Source: JACKII01 sp963807085 (lineage in GTDB: Bacteria; Pseudomonadota; Alphaproteobacteria; Bin95). Taken from it: a DNA stretch of 64,000 nt. Every line of letters starts with the position of its first letter. Position 1 is the first letter of the stretch. The notes under the pieces were generated by a model that made no database searches, was not told where the DNA came from, and saw only the letters and a list, made by a program, of their open reading frames with translations. Shown one piece after another: positions 18,872-30,368 of this stretch. The DNA lies in contig CAWEBB010000035.1 of NCBI GenBank assembly GCA_963807085.1, positions 28,329 to 92,328 of the forward strand. Reading direction: 5' to 3'. Both the position numbers and the translations under genes were made by a program.

Positions 18872-21800
18872 AGACGATCTGAAGCGGATCGATAACGAAG
18901 ATGTCGTTGACGTCAAGCTGGGCAACGCTGACGCCCGAGAGTTGCACGCTCCCGCCCGTGTAGGACAGCGTGGCTCCACCGGCGCTGTCGGAAAAACCGC
19001 CCAGGACGTCGGTGGCGAGCGTATACCCCACGTCCCAGAACTCCAGCATGTCGGCACCGGCGACGAAGTCGTCGACCGCGTCGGCACCGTCGCCCCCCCG
19101 AAAGACGAAGGTGTTTTGTCCGCCCTGGCCGCGAAGAGTGTCGTTGCCGGTGCCGCCTTCCAGCCGATCATCTCCGAGACCGCCTTCCAGGATGTCGTCG
19201 CCGACTCTGCCGAGCAGAAGATCATTGCCGCCCTGGCCGCGAATAGTGTCGTTGCCGGTGCCGCCGATCAAAATGTCGTTCGCTGCGCCACCGCTTAGGG
19301 CAGCCGTGGCCGTCGCCATATCGAGCGCGACGCTATGCTGCCCGCCCGCGTTGAAACTGAGCACCAGATCGCCATCGGCCGCAAAGCGGGCGGAATCGGC
19401 ACCGGTGACAGCGACGGTCTGGCTGCCTTGCGTCTGGAGGTCGATCTGCACGTCGCTCTGGCCGGCGAAATCGAAATTCAGATCGGCGCCGTTGCCCGAT
19501 AGCAAGATCAAGTCGTTGCGCTGACCCAGATCGTTGATGTGGGTGAGGTCGGCAGGCGTCGCGCCGAGCGCGATATCGAAGGTCCCGCCGGACCGCGGCA
19601 GGAAGACGCTGTTGTCATCGTAAGCATACCAATCCGTGACGCTAGCGATCTTGCCCTCGCTGCTAACGTCCAGCGCAAACTGCCCGGCGTCGGAAGAGGT
19701 GACCGATGCGGTGAGGACGCTCCCCGACCGCGAAGTGGTAAGGCTCGAGGCCCCAAAGCTCGCGATGCGATCCGCCAGATCGATCCCGGTGACGAATTCC
19801 GCGCCGTCGGCCGCTGCCTGCCCGATCACTGTCTCGAACATCTGAAGCGTGTAGGTTTCGTTGCCGCCGATATTCCAGGTGGTCGGGCCGTAATCGTGCC
19901 AGGGAAACGCAATGATCGGCGCCGTCGCGTTGGCGGTGATCGCAGCGTACTCGCGAGCCAAGCTGCGGTCGCCTGCGCCGGTGTCATTCCCTGAAACCCG
20001 ATCAGCGAAAAGTCGAAGCTCATGTTGGGAGCCATGTATACCGCCCCCGTCTCGCCCGGCGTCAGGAAGCCGAAGGCCCCTGGATAGCCCGCACCGGTGC
20101 CGGAGTAGCCTCCCGAGAGATAGTCGTAGAAGCGGATCATCTCGCGTGTCGCGTCGATATTCTCCGGCGCGCCGGGTACTGCGGCGCCGACCACGTTGAT
20201 GCCGAGCTCGTGCTCAATTATCAGTTTGGAGGTCTCGAACTGAAAGCGGTACGAGGCGAAAAGCAGATCCTGCTCCGCCTGCGTCAGCGTCGAGGGATCG
20301 ACAGCGTTCGGATTGCGCGGATCTACCCGGTCGGCCAGTGCGAGGATCGCCGGCGTGTCGGGCAGGAGCAAGTTGGTATCGTCTGGATAGTGTAGGAGTG
20401 GGAGCCGATCTCGCTCTCCAGTGCACGGATCGCGTCGTAGTACGGCTTCGAGACGGTCCAGTCGGTGAGCTGATTAGGCGGGTTGGCGCCGACATTGACA
20501 TAATATGATCCGACGAAGCCCCAGTCGTCGTACCACTTCTCGATGATTGGCAGCATCACGTCGTAAATGCCGGGATTCTGGCCGCTGACGTCGTAGGTTT
20601 CCTGCGACTGGTCCATATCGTTGCGCGAGTAGAACAGCGCCGAACCGCGGGTCATCAGCAGCGACACGTCGGGCGCGTTGTCGGTGGAAACCCAGTCGAT
20701 CGCCTCGCCAAGGATGTTATTGTTGCCGATGATTGCGTCCGTGCCGAAGTGTACGTTGCGCGCCGCGTTCTGGGTGGCAATCACGGCGTCATGGCTAGCT
20801 GTGCCGCCGTTCGCAGTGGTCACGACTTGGTTGAACAGCACCTGACCCGTGCCGGTAGTGTCGATGAAGTTCTGGTACGAGGTGTTGCCGTAGGCGCCGA
20901 CAAGCTGGCCGTTGGCATAGCCGGCGAGGATCGGATGGCCCGCTCCGGTGGCTACCAGGTCAAACCCGTTGGTCTGCCCGGAGCCCTCGAGCGTAACGCC
21001 GAGCAGCGAAGACATCCGCGCATAGGAGTTTCCCGGTATTGCCGCGCCGGTCTCGTCATTGGTCAGGAAGTTGCCCGCGGCGATCAGGCCGACCCCGTAG
21101 TTGCTCTGAGCCGCGGCGAGACTGGCGGCGATGGTGTCGACATCAGCACTCTTGACATGGCTGAAACCGGGAAAGACCAAGGCATCGTATTGGGCAAGGT
21201 TTGCCGAGTCGAGAAGGTCCGCCTCGGTCAGCAGATCGAACGGGATGCCGGCCTGCATCGCCTGGTTCTGCATCGCCATGAACAACTGGCCGTAGTTCGT
21301 TATGTTGTAGTAGTTCGCCGCGGTGGTGTCGGAATAAACGATGCCAATCCTGAGCTGCGGGTCGTCGACCGGCCCGCCGGCTGGTGCCGGCTGGATCACC
21401 AGGTTCGCCCCTGTGTACGAGTCCGGCAGAAAAACCTGGTCATTGACGTCCGCCAGAACTCGAATTGTGCTCGGAGTGCCGGCCATCAGCCCTTGCGGCA
21501 GCGCCACCTCCAAGGCTGACCCATCCGCTGCGAGGCGGAAGTCGAGATCGGCGACAAAGGTCGCGCCGGCGGCGCCGGAATAAAGCCTGGCGAGCCCGTC
21601 CACGCCGATGTTGATGTTGTACTCGGCGCCGCCTGCCCAGCCCCATATCTGGTAGCCGGTAGCAGCGTCGCGGTCGGCGTCGATCCAAATCGTCGTGTTA
21701 GGACCGATCGCCGCGAGCTCGCTCTCAATCGCCATGACGAACACGCCGCCCTGTGTGGCATCCTGCTCGATCGCGCCGTAGAGGCTATAGCCCGGACTGA

Positions 21801-24765
21801 CGCCCGGCGCGGTGTCGAACAGAAGTTCCGAGCCCAGCCACTCCGCGGGATCGATGACCCCATCGAGCGTTGTTCCGCCGATGACCACCGGCGCCTGCGC
21901 CCCTACGACATAGTTCGCAAGCGCGTAGTCGTTCGGCAGGAACACGCTGTCATTGACGTCGCTATAGAGACGGACCGCGCTGGGCGCCCCCATCAGCGAG
22001 CCGTCGATGGCGAGTTCGAGCGTGGCGCCGTCTGCGGAAAGGCCGTAGTCGACGGCGCCGACCAACGTCTGGCCCGCTGCTCCGGAATAGAGCCGCGCCA
22101 CGCCGTCGGCCCCGAAGTTGACGTTGTACTCCGCGCCGCCGGTTAAGCCAAAGATCTGATATCCGGTCGACCGGTCGAGATCTGCGTCGATCCAGATCGT
22201 GGTATTCGGACCGATCGACAGGCCATCGGTGGTGATCGCCACCGTATAGACGCCGCCCTGCAGATCGCCGTAGATGGCATAGCCCGACACGCCGTATCCG
22301 GACCCATCGAGCCGCATTGACGCCGTCCACTCGCCCAGATCCCCGTCGAGCGTCTTTCCGCCGACGACCGCCGGCGGCCCCGCTCCTATGATGTAGTCCG
22401 CAAGCGCGTAATCGTTCGGCAGGTACACGCTGTCGTTGACGTCGCTATAGATGCGGACCCCGTTGGGCGACCCCATCAGCGAGCCGTCGATGGCGAGTTC
22501 GAGCGTGGCGCCGTCTGCGGAAAGGGCATAATCGACAGCGCCGACCAGCGTCTGGCCTGCTGCTCCGGAATAGAGCCGCGCCACGCCGTCGGCCCCGAAA
22601 TTGACATTGTACTCCGCGCCGCCGGACCACCCCCAAATAAGATATCCGGTCGCCCGGTCGAGATCGGCGTCGATCCAGATCGTGGTATTCGGACCGATCG
22701 ACAGGCCATCGGTGGTGATCGCCACCGTATAGACGCCGCCCTGCAGATCGCCGTACATGGCATAGCCGGGCATGCCGTTTCCGGGTCCGTCGAGCCGCGT
22801 CGACGCCGCCCATTCGCTTACATCCCCGTCGAGCGTCTTTCCGCCGACGACCGCCGGCGGCCCCGCTCCTATGATATAGTTCGCAAGCGCGTAATCGTTC
22901 GGCAGGAACACGCTGTCGTTAACGTCGCTATAAATGCGCACCCCGCTGGGCGCTCCCATCAGCGAGCCATCGATGGCGAGTTCGAGCGTGGCGCCGTCTG
23001 CGGACAGGCCGTAGTCGACGGCGCCGACCAACGTCTGGCCCGCTGCTCCGGAATAGAGCCGCGCCACGCCGTCGGCCCCGAAATTGACATTGTACTCCGC
23101 GCCACCGGTTAAGCCAAAGATCTGATATCCGGTCGACCGGTCGAGATCTGCGTCGATCCAGATCGTGGTATTCGGACCGATCGACAGGCCATCGGTAGTG
23201 ATCGCCACCGTATAGACGCCGCCCTGCAGATCGCCGTACATGGCATAGCCGGGCATGCCGTTTCCGGGCCCGTCGAGCCGCGTCGACGCCGCCCATTCGC
23301 TTACATCCCCGTCGAGCGTCTTTCCGCCGATGACCGCCGGCGGCCCCGCTCCTATGATGTAGTCCGCAAGCGCGTAATCGTTCGGCAGGTACACGCTGTC
23401 GTTGACGTCGCTATAGATGCGGACCCCGTTGGGCGACCCCATCAGCGAGCCGTCGATGGCGAGTTCGAGCGTGGCGCCGTCTGCGGACAGGCCGTAGTCG
23501 ACGGCGCCGATCAGCGTCTGGCCTGCTGCTCCGGAATAGAGCCGCGCCACGCCGTCGGCCCCGAAATTGACATTGTACTCCGCGCCGCCGGACCACCCCC
23601 AAATAAGATATCCGGTCGCCCGGTCGAGATCGGCGTCGATCCAGATCGTGGTATTCGGACCGATCGACAGGCCATCGGTGGTGATCGCCACCGTATAGAC
23701 GCCGCCCTGCAGATCGCCGTACATGGCATAGCCGGGCATGCCGTTTCCGGGTCCGTCGAGCCGCGTCGACGCCGCCCATTCGCTTACATCCCCGTCGAGC
23801 GTCTTTCCGCCGACGACCGCCGGCGGCCCCGCTCCTATGATATAGTTCGCAAGCGCGTAATCGTTCGGCAGGAACACGCTGTCGTTAACGTCGCTATAAA
23901 TGCGCACCCCGCTGGGCGCTCCCATCAGCGAGCCATCGATGGCGAGCTCGAGCGTGGCGCCGTCTGCGGACAGGCCGTAGTCGACGGCGCCGATCAGCGT
24001 CGCTCCGGAATAGAGCCGCGCCACGCCATCGGCCCCGAAATTGACATTGTACTCCGCGCCGCCGGACGTCCCCCAGATCTGATATCCGGTCGACCGGTCG
24101 AGATCGGCGTCGATCCAAATCGTGGTATTCGGACCGATCGACAGGCCATCGGTGGTGATCGCCACCGTATAGACGCCGCCCTGCAGATCCCCGTACATGG
24201 CATAGCCGGGCATGCCGTTTCCGGGCCCGTCGAGCCGCGTCGACGCCGCCCATTCGCTTATATCCCCGTCGAGCGTCTTTCCGCCGATGACCGCCGGCGG
24301 CCCCGCTCCTATGATGTAGTTCGCAAGCGCGTAATCGTTCGGCAGGAACACGCTGTCGTTGACGTCGCTATAAATGCGGACCGCGTTGGGCGACCCCATC
24401 AGCGAGCCGTCGATGGCGAGTTCGAGCGTGGCGCCGTCTGCGGAAAGGGCATAATCGACAGCGCCGACCAGCGTCTGGCCTGCTGCTCCGGAATAAAGCC
24501 GCGCCACGCCGTCGGCCCCGAAATTGACATTGTACTCCGCGCCGCCGGCCCAGCCCCAGATCTTATAGCCGGTCGACCGGTCGAGATCGGCGTCGATCCA
24601 GATCGTGGTATTCGGACCGATCGACAGGCCATCGGTGGTGATCGCCACCGTATAGACACCGCCCTGCAGATCCCCGTACATGGCATAGCCGGGCATGCCG
24701 TTTCCGGGCCCGTCGAGCCGCGTCGACGCCGCCCATTCGCTTACATCCCCGTCAATTGTCGGCAT
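18870..24765 (-). pseudogene. Giant RTX polysaccharide-deacetylase protein, copy A, two frameshifts
   Basis: It starts at ATG 24765 (GGAAGG upstream) with no signal peptide, as expected for type I secretion. Seven modules of about 161 residues (DGDVSEW..., NTTIWIDADLD, AEYNVNFGADGVARLYSG) are followed by a GATase-like domain (LRIGIVYSD...), a deacetylase domain, and RTX repeats (GGTGNDTIRGQGGNDLLLG). A missing G at about 20386 shifts frame inside the metal-binding motif (SHSYTHP becomes SHSYTIQ), and a missing T at about 19957 shifts it again. Copy B has neither change. Either the gene is a recent pseudogene or the assembly has errors. Confidence 0.85.
21387..24765 (-). repeat. 483-bp tandem module array (seven units)
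   Basis: Units begin (coding strand) at 24765, 24279, 23805, 23322, 22839, 22356 and 21873. The period is 483 bp except for unit 2, which lacks 9 bp (three residues in SGAAGQTL). Units 1-6 are nearly identical; unit 7 is diverged (TTLDGVIDPAEW...). The unit looks like a beta-sandwich carbohydrate-binding module (CBM9- or DOMON-like by eye). Units differ mainly at one loop: KIWGWAGG, QIWGTSGG, LIWGWSGG or QIFGLTGG. Confidence 0.9.
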
Positions 24766-24935
24766 GTCCGTTGACCTTCCTTTCGGCAGAATACGCCACT
24801 ATCGCATGTAGGCTGCCCTATATCTGCCTGCCGCGGCAACTAATCTTCTGGAGAGCTAGCCCAAATAGCCACGCGGCGCAGCTGGCAGATTGCTGAGGAA
24901 GGTTTTCGTTCTTTGGCGCGCATCGTGCTTATGGG
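24766..24935 (-). promoter_or_regulatory. Upstream region of RTX copy A, repeated at 32902-33071
   Basis: This 170-bp stretch between the RTX start and the IS110-type element recurs, with roughly one change in ten bases, at 32902-33071, again directly between an RTX 5' end and an IS110-type element. It must hold the RTX promoter if the gene is transcribed from outside the IS. A GGAAGG ribosome binding site lies 8 bp before the ATG. Confidence 0.5.
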
Positions 24936-25002
24936 ATGGTCCGCCCCTCTCCGGAGCAATCGTTTAGAATGCTTCTGTTTCGAGCGAGAGAGGAACGCAG
25001 CG

Positions 25003-26024
25003 ATGTCGATATCTGTGCTTGGAATTGATCTTAGCAAGAATGTTTGCAGCCTCGTCGGGTTGGATAAGGCAGGCGCTGTCGTCATGCGCCGGCGCCTTCG
25101 ACGTGATGGCGTTGTGGAGTTTGTCGGCAAGCTCCCGGCCTGTATCGTGGCGATGGAAGCATGCTGCGGAGCGCATCATCTTGGGCGCGAGCTTGAGGCC
25201 GCGGGCCACACGATCCACCTGATGTCGCCGGAATATGGTCGGCCCTATGGGAAAGCAAACAAGAACGACGACCGGGACGCCGAGGCGATCGCGGAAGCGG
25301 CGACGCGCCCGACGATGCGCTTTGTGCCGGTCAAGAGCGAGGTGCAGTCGGACATCCAAGCTTTGCATCGCGCGCGCTCGAGATTGGTGGCAGAGCGCAC
25401 GGCGCTGATCAACCACTTGCGTGCTCTGCTACTGGAGCGCGGCATCGTGGTGGCGCAAGGGCGTCGCAAGCTGGAGAACGCCTTGACAGTCTTCGCCGAC
25501 GAGGATGACCCTCGGTTGTCGCCGCGCATACGGCTTTTGGTAGAGGAATTACGCGCCGAATGGCGCGGGCTCAACATATCGCCGCTTTCGATGCGGAGTT
25601 CGCGGCAATGGCGCGCGAGGATGAAGCGGCCCGTCGGCTTGCAACAATCGCAGGGATCGGCGTTATCAACGCCACTGCGCTGATGGCGGCAGTCGGCGAT
25701 GGTCGCAGCTTCAGACGTGGGCGCGACCTTGCCGCCTGGCTGGGGCTGACGCCGCGGCAGGCGACCATCGGAGGCAAGCCGCGACTGCTCGGCATATCCA
25801 AGCGCGGCAAGCGCTATCTGCGAGCGAACCTGATCCATGGCGCGCGTGCGGTACTGCCGCACATCATGGCTCAGGATACGCCGCTCGGTCGGTGGGTCCG
25901 CAACTTAACGGAGCGAACGCATAAGAATGTCGTTGTGGTGGCGCTCGCGGCCAAACTTGCCCGCATCGTCTGGGCGGTACTGCGCAATGAGCGCAGCTTC
26001 GACCCGACAATCGCGACGGCATAG
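25003..26024 (+). pseudogene. IS110/IS1111-type DEDD transposase, one frameshift
   Basis: The N-terminal RuvC-like DEDD domain shows VLGIDLSKNVCSLVGLD, AMEACCGAHHLGRELEA and NKNDDRDAEAIAEAATRPT. The C-terminal transposase_20 domain, in another frame from about 25570, shows LATIAGIGVINATALMAAV, RDLAAWLGLTPRQATIGGK and RLLGISKRGKRYLR with the catalytic Ser region. The frame change follows EWRGLN, where one base is missing relative to the copy at 33.7 kb (EWRGLDQRIAAFDAEF). The ATG at 25003 gives the usual start. If the frameshift is real the element is immobile. Confidence 0.88.
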
Positions 26025-26277
26025 AAACAGGCAGCTGTCGGCTGTTGAGTTGATGGCTGAAGCGATCTGCGGGTGGTGAGAAGAAGATGGCCTGACAGTC
26101 GAACGGCAGCCTCGAAACCTGGGACAGTGAATGGTCGCTTGAGACCGGTGTGATTGAGACCGGTGTGATTATGAGGACGAGGCTGCGCGGATCTCCATCT
26201 TGGCCGGGGCAAGACCTCGAGACCGGATACGTTGACGCAGATTGGCCAGAGCAATCTTCAAAAACACCCTTGCAGGC
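26025..26277 (+). ncRNA. Candidate bridge RNA region in the right end of the IS1111-type element
   Basis: The 250-nt non-coding right end is conserved between the three related elements (CCTGACAGTCGAACGGC, then GGATCTCC.TCTTGGC and CCGGATACGTT). IS110-family elements are known to encode a structured bridge RNA that guides recombination, placed in the right end in the IS1111 group. The assignment is by family knowledge and position; the fold was not computed. Confidence 0.35.
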
Positions 26278-26443
26278 GGGGCGGGCCATACGTTCAACCG
26301 TCTTTGTCGAGAAGATGGAGGATCGGAGGCCGTGGGATGATATCACTCTCCAACAGCATAGGCGCGACAGCCTGCGTTATCCAAGCGATTTGACCAAGAC
26401 CTCATCCTCGCCGAAGCCGATCACCGGCGGCAAACGGCGGCGG

Positions 26444-26680
26444 GCGTTCGCCTCGGTTGGGCTGCCGTGGGTCGCTTGACACGTATGGCCGATGCCGGTG
26501 CTCCCCGGCAGTGGATTCTAGTCGAGAAGGTCGATCAGGGCCGCGAGCTTGCCCTGAACTCGCGGCCGGTCAAAGCGGCCGCTATCGACTGCCGCCACTG
26601 TCATAGCCCCGGTACTCAAGCCGCCTATGGAGGTACCGGTATTCTCGGAGCGGGTGAAGAGGACACCCGCGACATTGCCG
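26444..26680 (-). pseudogene. glmS: glmS 5' fragment (copy B, longer)
   Basis: On the minus strand this continues past the repeat boundary: RRLEYRGYDS, VDSGRFDRPRVQGKLAALID, then NPLPGSTGIGHT and ATHGSPTEANA, the glutaminase-domain segments of GlmS in correct order. It is interrupted by frame changes and a TAG, and ends near 26444. GlmS makes glucosamine-6-phosphate, the precursor of amino sugars, which fits its presence near a Pel-like locus. Only about 85 of some 600 residues remain. Confidence 0.65.
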
Positions 26681-29600
26681 AGCCTCAGTGCCAGCCCTGC
26701 CGTCGTGGAACATGCATTGGCCCTCCCGGACGCCGTCGGAGCCGAATTTCATGACGGTCGATCCGGAGGTCAACTATTGCAAGCTCACAATTGCAGCAGG
26801 TCCCGATCCAAATGGATCGGGACCTGCTCCAAATTTGAGAATGAGAGCATCTTACCCCGTCGGCCGATGCTCTAGACGATCTGAAGCGGATCGATAACGA
26901 AGATGTCGTTGACGTCAAGCTGGGCAACGCTGACGCCCGAGAGTTGCACGCTCCCGCCCGTGTAGGACAGCGTGGCTCCACCGGCGCTGTCGGAAAAACC
27001 GCCCAGGACGTCGGTGGCGAGCGTATACCCCACGTCCCAGAACTCCAGCATGTCGGCACCGGCGACGAAGTCGTCGACCGCGTCGGCACCGTCGCCCCCC
27101 CGAAAGACGAAGGTGTTTTGTCCGCCCTGGCCGCGAAGAGTGTCGTTGCCGGTGCCGCCTTCCAGCCGATCATCTCCGAGACCGCCTTCCAGGATGTCGT
27201 CGCCGACTCTGCCGAGCAGAAGATCATTGCCGCCCTGGCCGCGAATAGTGTCGTTGCCGGTGCCGCCGATCAAAATGTCGTTCGCTGCGCCACCGCTTAG
27301 GGCAGCCGTGGCCGTCGCCATATCGAGCGCGACGCTATGCTGCCCGCCCGCGTTGAAACTGAGCACCAGATCGCCATCGGCCGCAAAGCGGGCGGAATCG
27401 GCACCGGTGACAGCGACGGTCTGGCTGCCTTGCGTCTGGAGGTCGATCTGCACGTCGCTCTGGCCGGCGAAATCGAAATTCAGATCGGCGCCGTTGCCCG
27501 ATAGCAAGATCAAGTCGTTGCGCTGACCCAGATCGTTGATGTGGGTGAGGTCGGCAGGCGTCGCGCCGAGCGCGATATCGAAGGTCCCGCCGGACCGCGG
27601 CAGGAAGACGCTGTTGTCATCGTAAGCATACCAATCCGTGACGCTAGCGATCTTGCCCTCGCTGCTAACGTCCAGCGCAAACTGCCCGGCGTCGGAAGAC
27701 GTGACCGATGCGGTGAGGACGCTCCCCGACCGCGAAGTGGTAAGGCTCGAGGCCCCAAAGCTCGCGATGCGATCCGCCAGATCGATCCCGGTGACGAATT
27801 CCGCGCCGTCGGCCGCTGCCTGCCCGATCACTGTCTCGAACATCTGAAGCGTGTAGGTTTCGTTGCCGCCGATATTCCAGGTGGTCGGGCCGTAATCGTG
27901 CCAGGGAAACGCAATGATCGGCGCCGTCGCGTTGGCGGTGATCGCAGCGTACTCGTCGAGCCAAGCCGCGGTCGCCTGCGCCGGTGTCATTCCCTGAAAC
28001 CCGATCAGCGAAAAGTCGAAGCTCATGTTGGGAGCCATGTATACCGCCCCCGTCTCGCCCGGCGTCAGGAAGCCGAAGGCCCCTGGATAGCCCGCACCGG
28101 TGCCGGAGTAGCCTCCCGAGAGATAGTCGTAGAAGCGGATCATCTCGCGTGTCGCGTCGATATTCTCCGGCGCGCCGGGTACTGCGGCGCCGACCACGTT
28201 GATGCCGAGCTCGTGCTCAATTATCAGTTTGGAGGTCTCGAACTGAAAGCGGTACGAGGCGAAAAGCAGATCCTGCTCCGCCTGCGTCAGCGTCGAGGGA
28301 TCGACAGCGTTCGGATTGCGCGGATCTACCCGGTCGGCCAGTGCGAGGATCGCCGGCGTGTCGGGCAGGAGCAAGTTGGTATCGTCTGGATGAGTGTAGG
28401 AGTGGGAGCCGATCTCGCTCTCCAGTGCACGGATCGCGTCGTAGTACGGCTTCGAGACGGTCCAGTCGGTGAGCTGATTAGGCGGGTTGGCGCCGACATT
28501 GACATAATATGATCCGACGAAGCCCCAGTCGTCGTACCACTTCTCGATGATTGGCAGCATCACGTCGTAAATGCCGGGATTCTGGCCGCTGACGTCGTAG
28601 GTTTCCTGCGACTGGTCCATATCGTTGCGCGAGTAGAACAGCGCCGAACCGCGGGTCATCAGCAGCGACACGTCGGGCGCGTTGTCGGTGGAAACCCAGT
28701 CGATCGCCTCGCCAAGGATGTTATTGTTGCCGATGATTGCGTCCGTGCCGAAGTGTACGTTGCGCGCCGCGTTCTGGGTGGCAATCACGGCGTCATGGCT
28801 AGCTGTGCCGCCGTTCGCAGTGGTCACGACTTGGTTGAACAGCACCTGACCCGTGCCGGTAGTGTCGATGAAGTTCTGGTACGAGGTGTTGCCGTAGGCG
28901 CCGACAAGCTGGCCGTTGGCATAGCCGGCGAGGATCGGATGGCCCGCTCCGGTGGCTACCAGGTCAAACCCGTTGGTCTGCCCGGAGCCCTCGAGCGTAA
29001 CGCCGAGCAGCGAAGACATCCGCGCATAGGAGTTTCCCGGTATTGCCGCGCCGGTCTCGTCATTGGTCAGGAAGTTGCCCGCGGCGATCAGGCCGACCCC
29101 GTAGTTGCTCTGAGCCGCGGCGAGACTGGCGGCGATGGTGTCGACATCAGCACTCTTGACATGGCTGAAACCGGGAAAGACCAAGGCATCGTATTGGGCA
29201 AGGTTTGCCGAGTCGAGAAGGTCCGCCTCGGTCAGCAGATCGAACGGGATGCCGGCCTGCATCGCCTGGTTCTGCATCGCCATGAACAACTGGCCGTAGT
29301 TCGTTATGTTGTAGTAGTTCGCCGCGGTGGTGTCGGAATAAACGATGCCAATCCTGAGCTGCGGGTCGTCGACCGGCCCGCCGGCTGGTGCCGGCTGGAT
29401 CACCAGGTTCGCCCCTGTGTACGAGTCCGGCAGAAAAACCTGGTCATTGACGTCCGCCAGAACTCGAATTGTGCTCGGAGTGCCGGCCATCAGCCCTTGC
29501 GGCAGCGCCACCTCCAAGGCTGACCCATCCGCTGCGAGGCGGAAGTCGAGATCGGCGACAAAGGTCGCGCCGGCGGCGCCGGAATAAAGCCTGGCGAGCC

Positions 29601-30368
29601 CGTCCACGCCGATGTTGATGTTGTACTCGGCGCCGCCTGCCCAGCCCCATATCTGGTAGCCGGTAGCAGCGTCGCGGTCGGCGTCGATCCAAATCGTCGT
29701 GTTAGGACCGATCGCCGCGAGCTCGCTCTCAATCGCCATGACGAACACGCCGCCCTGTGTGGCATCCTGCTCGATCGCGCCGTAGAGGCTATAGCCCGGA
29801 CTGACGCCCGGCGCGGTGTCGAACAGAAGTTCCGAGCCCAGCCACTCCGCGGGATCGATGACCCCATCGAGCGTTGTTCCGCCGATGACCACCGGCGCCT
29901 GCGCCCCTACGACATAGTTCGCAAGCGCGTAGTCGTTCGGCAGGAACACGCTGTCATTGACGTCGCTATAGAGACGGACCGCGCTGGGCGCCCCCATCAG
30001 CGAGCCGTCGATGGCGAGTTCGAGCGTGGCGCCGTCTGCGGAAAGGCCGTAGTCGACGGCGCCGACCAACGTCTGGCCCGCTGCTCCGGAATAGAGCCGC
30101 GCCACGCCGTCGGCCCCGAAGTTGACGTTGTACTCCGCGCCGCCGGTTAAGCCAAAGATCTGATATCCGGTCGACCGGTCGAGATCTGCGTCGATCCAGA
30201 TCGTGGTATTCGGACCGATCGACAGGCCATCGGTGGTGATCGCCACCGTATAGACGCCGCCCTGCAGATCGCCGTAGATGGCATAGCCCGACACGCCGTA
30301 TCCGGACCCATCGAGCCGCATTGACGCCGTCCACTCGCCCAGATCCCCGTCGAGCGTCTTTCCGCCGA
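26536..30368. repeat. Long direct repeat, copy B (3.8 kb)
   Basis: Partner of 18534-22364, offset by 8002-8004 bp. Because the glmS fragment continues beyond the repeat edge only on this side, copy B is likely the older arrangement and copy A the derived one. Confidence 0.95.
26795..26873. repeat. Palindromic repeat element overlapping the RTX stop codon (copy B)
   Basis: Identical to the element at 18793-18871: a 16-bp-arm palindrome, then AGAGCATC...GATGCTCT, with the RTX stop codon as the TAG of TAGAGCATCG on the minus strand. Confidence 0.7.

Larger units (their letters stand above)
18534..22364. repeat. Long direct repeat, copy A (3.8 kb)
   Basis: This block matches 26536-30368 almost base for base. 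I noticed only a few differences: a G/C change at about 19715, a missing T and a C-to-T change at about 19955-19968, and a missing G at about 20386. It covers the glmS fragment, the palindrome, and the 3' two thirds of the RTX gene. The two copies diverge abruptly at a module boundary of the RTX protein. Confidence 0.95.
24936..26289 (+). mobile_element. IS110-family (IS1111-type) insertion sequence, copy 1
   Basis: The element has subterminal inverted repeats ATGGTCCGCCCC (24936-24947) and GGGGCGGGCCAT (26278-26289), a short left end, and a longer right non-coding end, as in the IS1111 group. The same ends bound the elements at 33072-34054 and 49537-50896. It sits just upstream of RTX copy A. 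No target duplication is evident. Confidence 0.75.

Noticed and set aside
21873..24765. 483-bp repeats considered as a CRISPR array or satellite
   Set aside because: They are in-frame protein modules with coding-type variation and no spacers; the period is far too long for CRISPR.
26300..26480. Plus-strand RDSLRYPSDLT, like the start of IS5-family transposases
   Set aside because: Only about ten residues fit; the rest of the expected transposase start is missing and the end overlaps the better supported glmS fragment.
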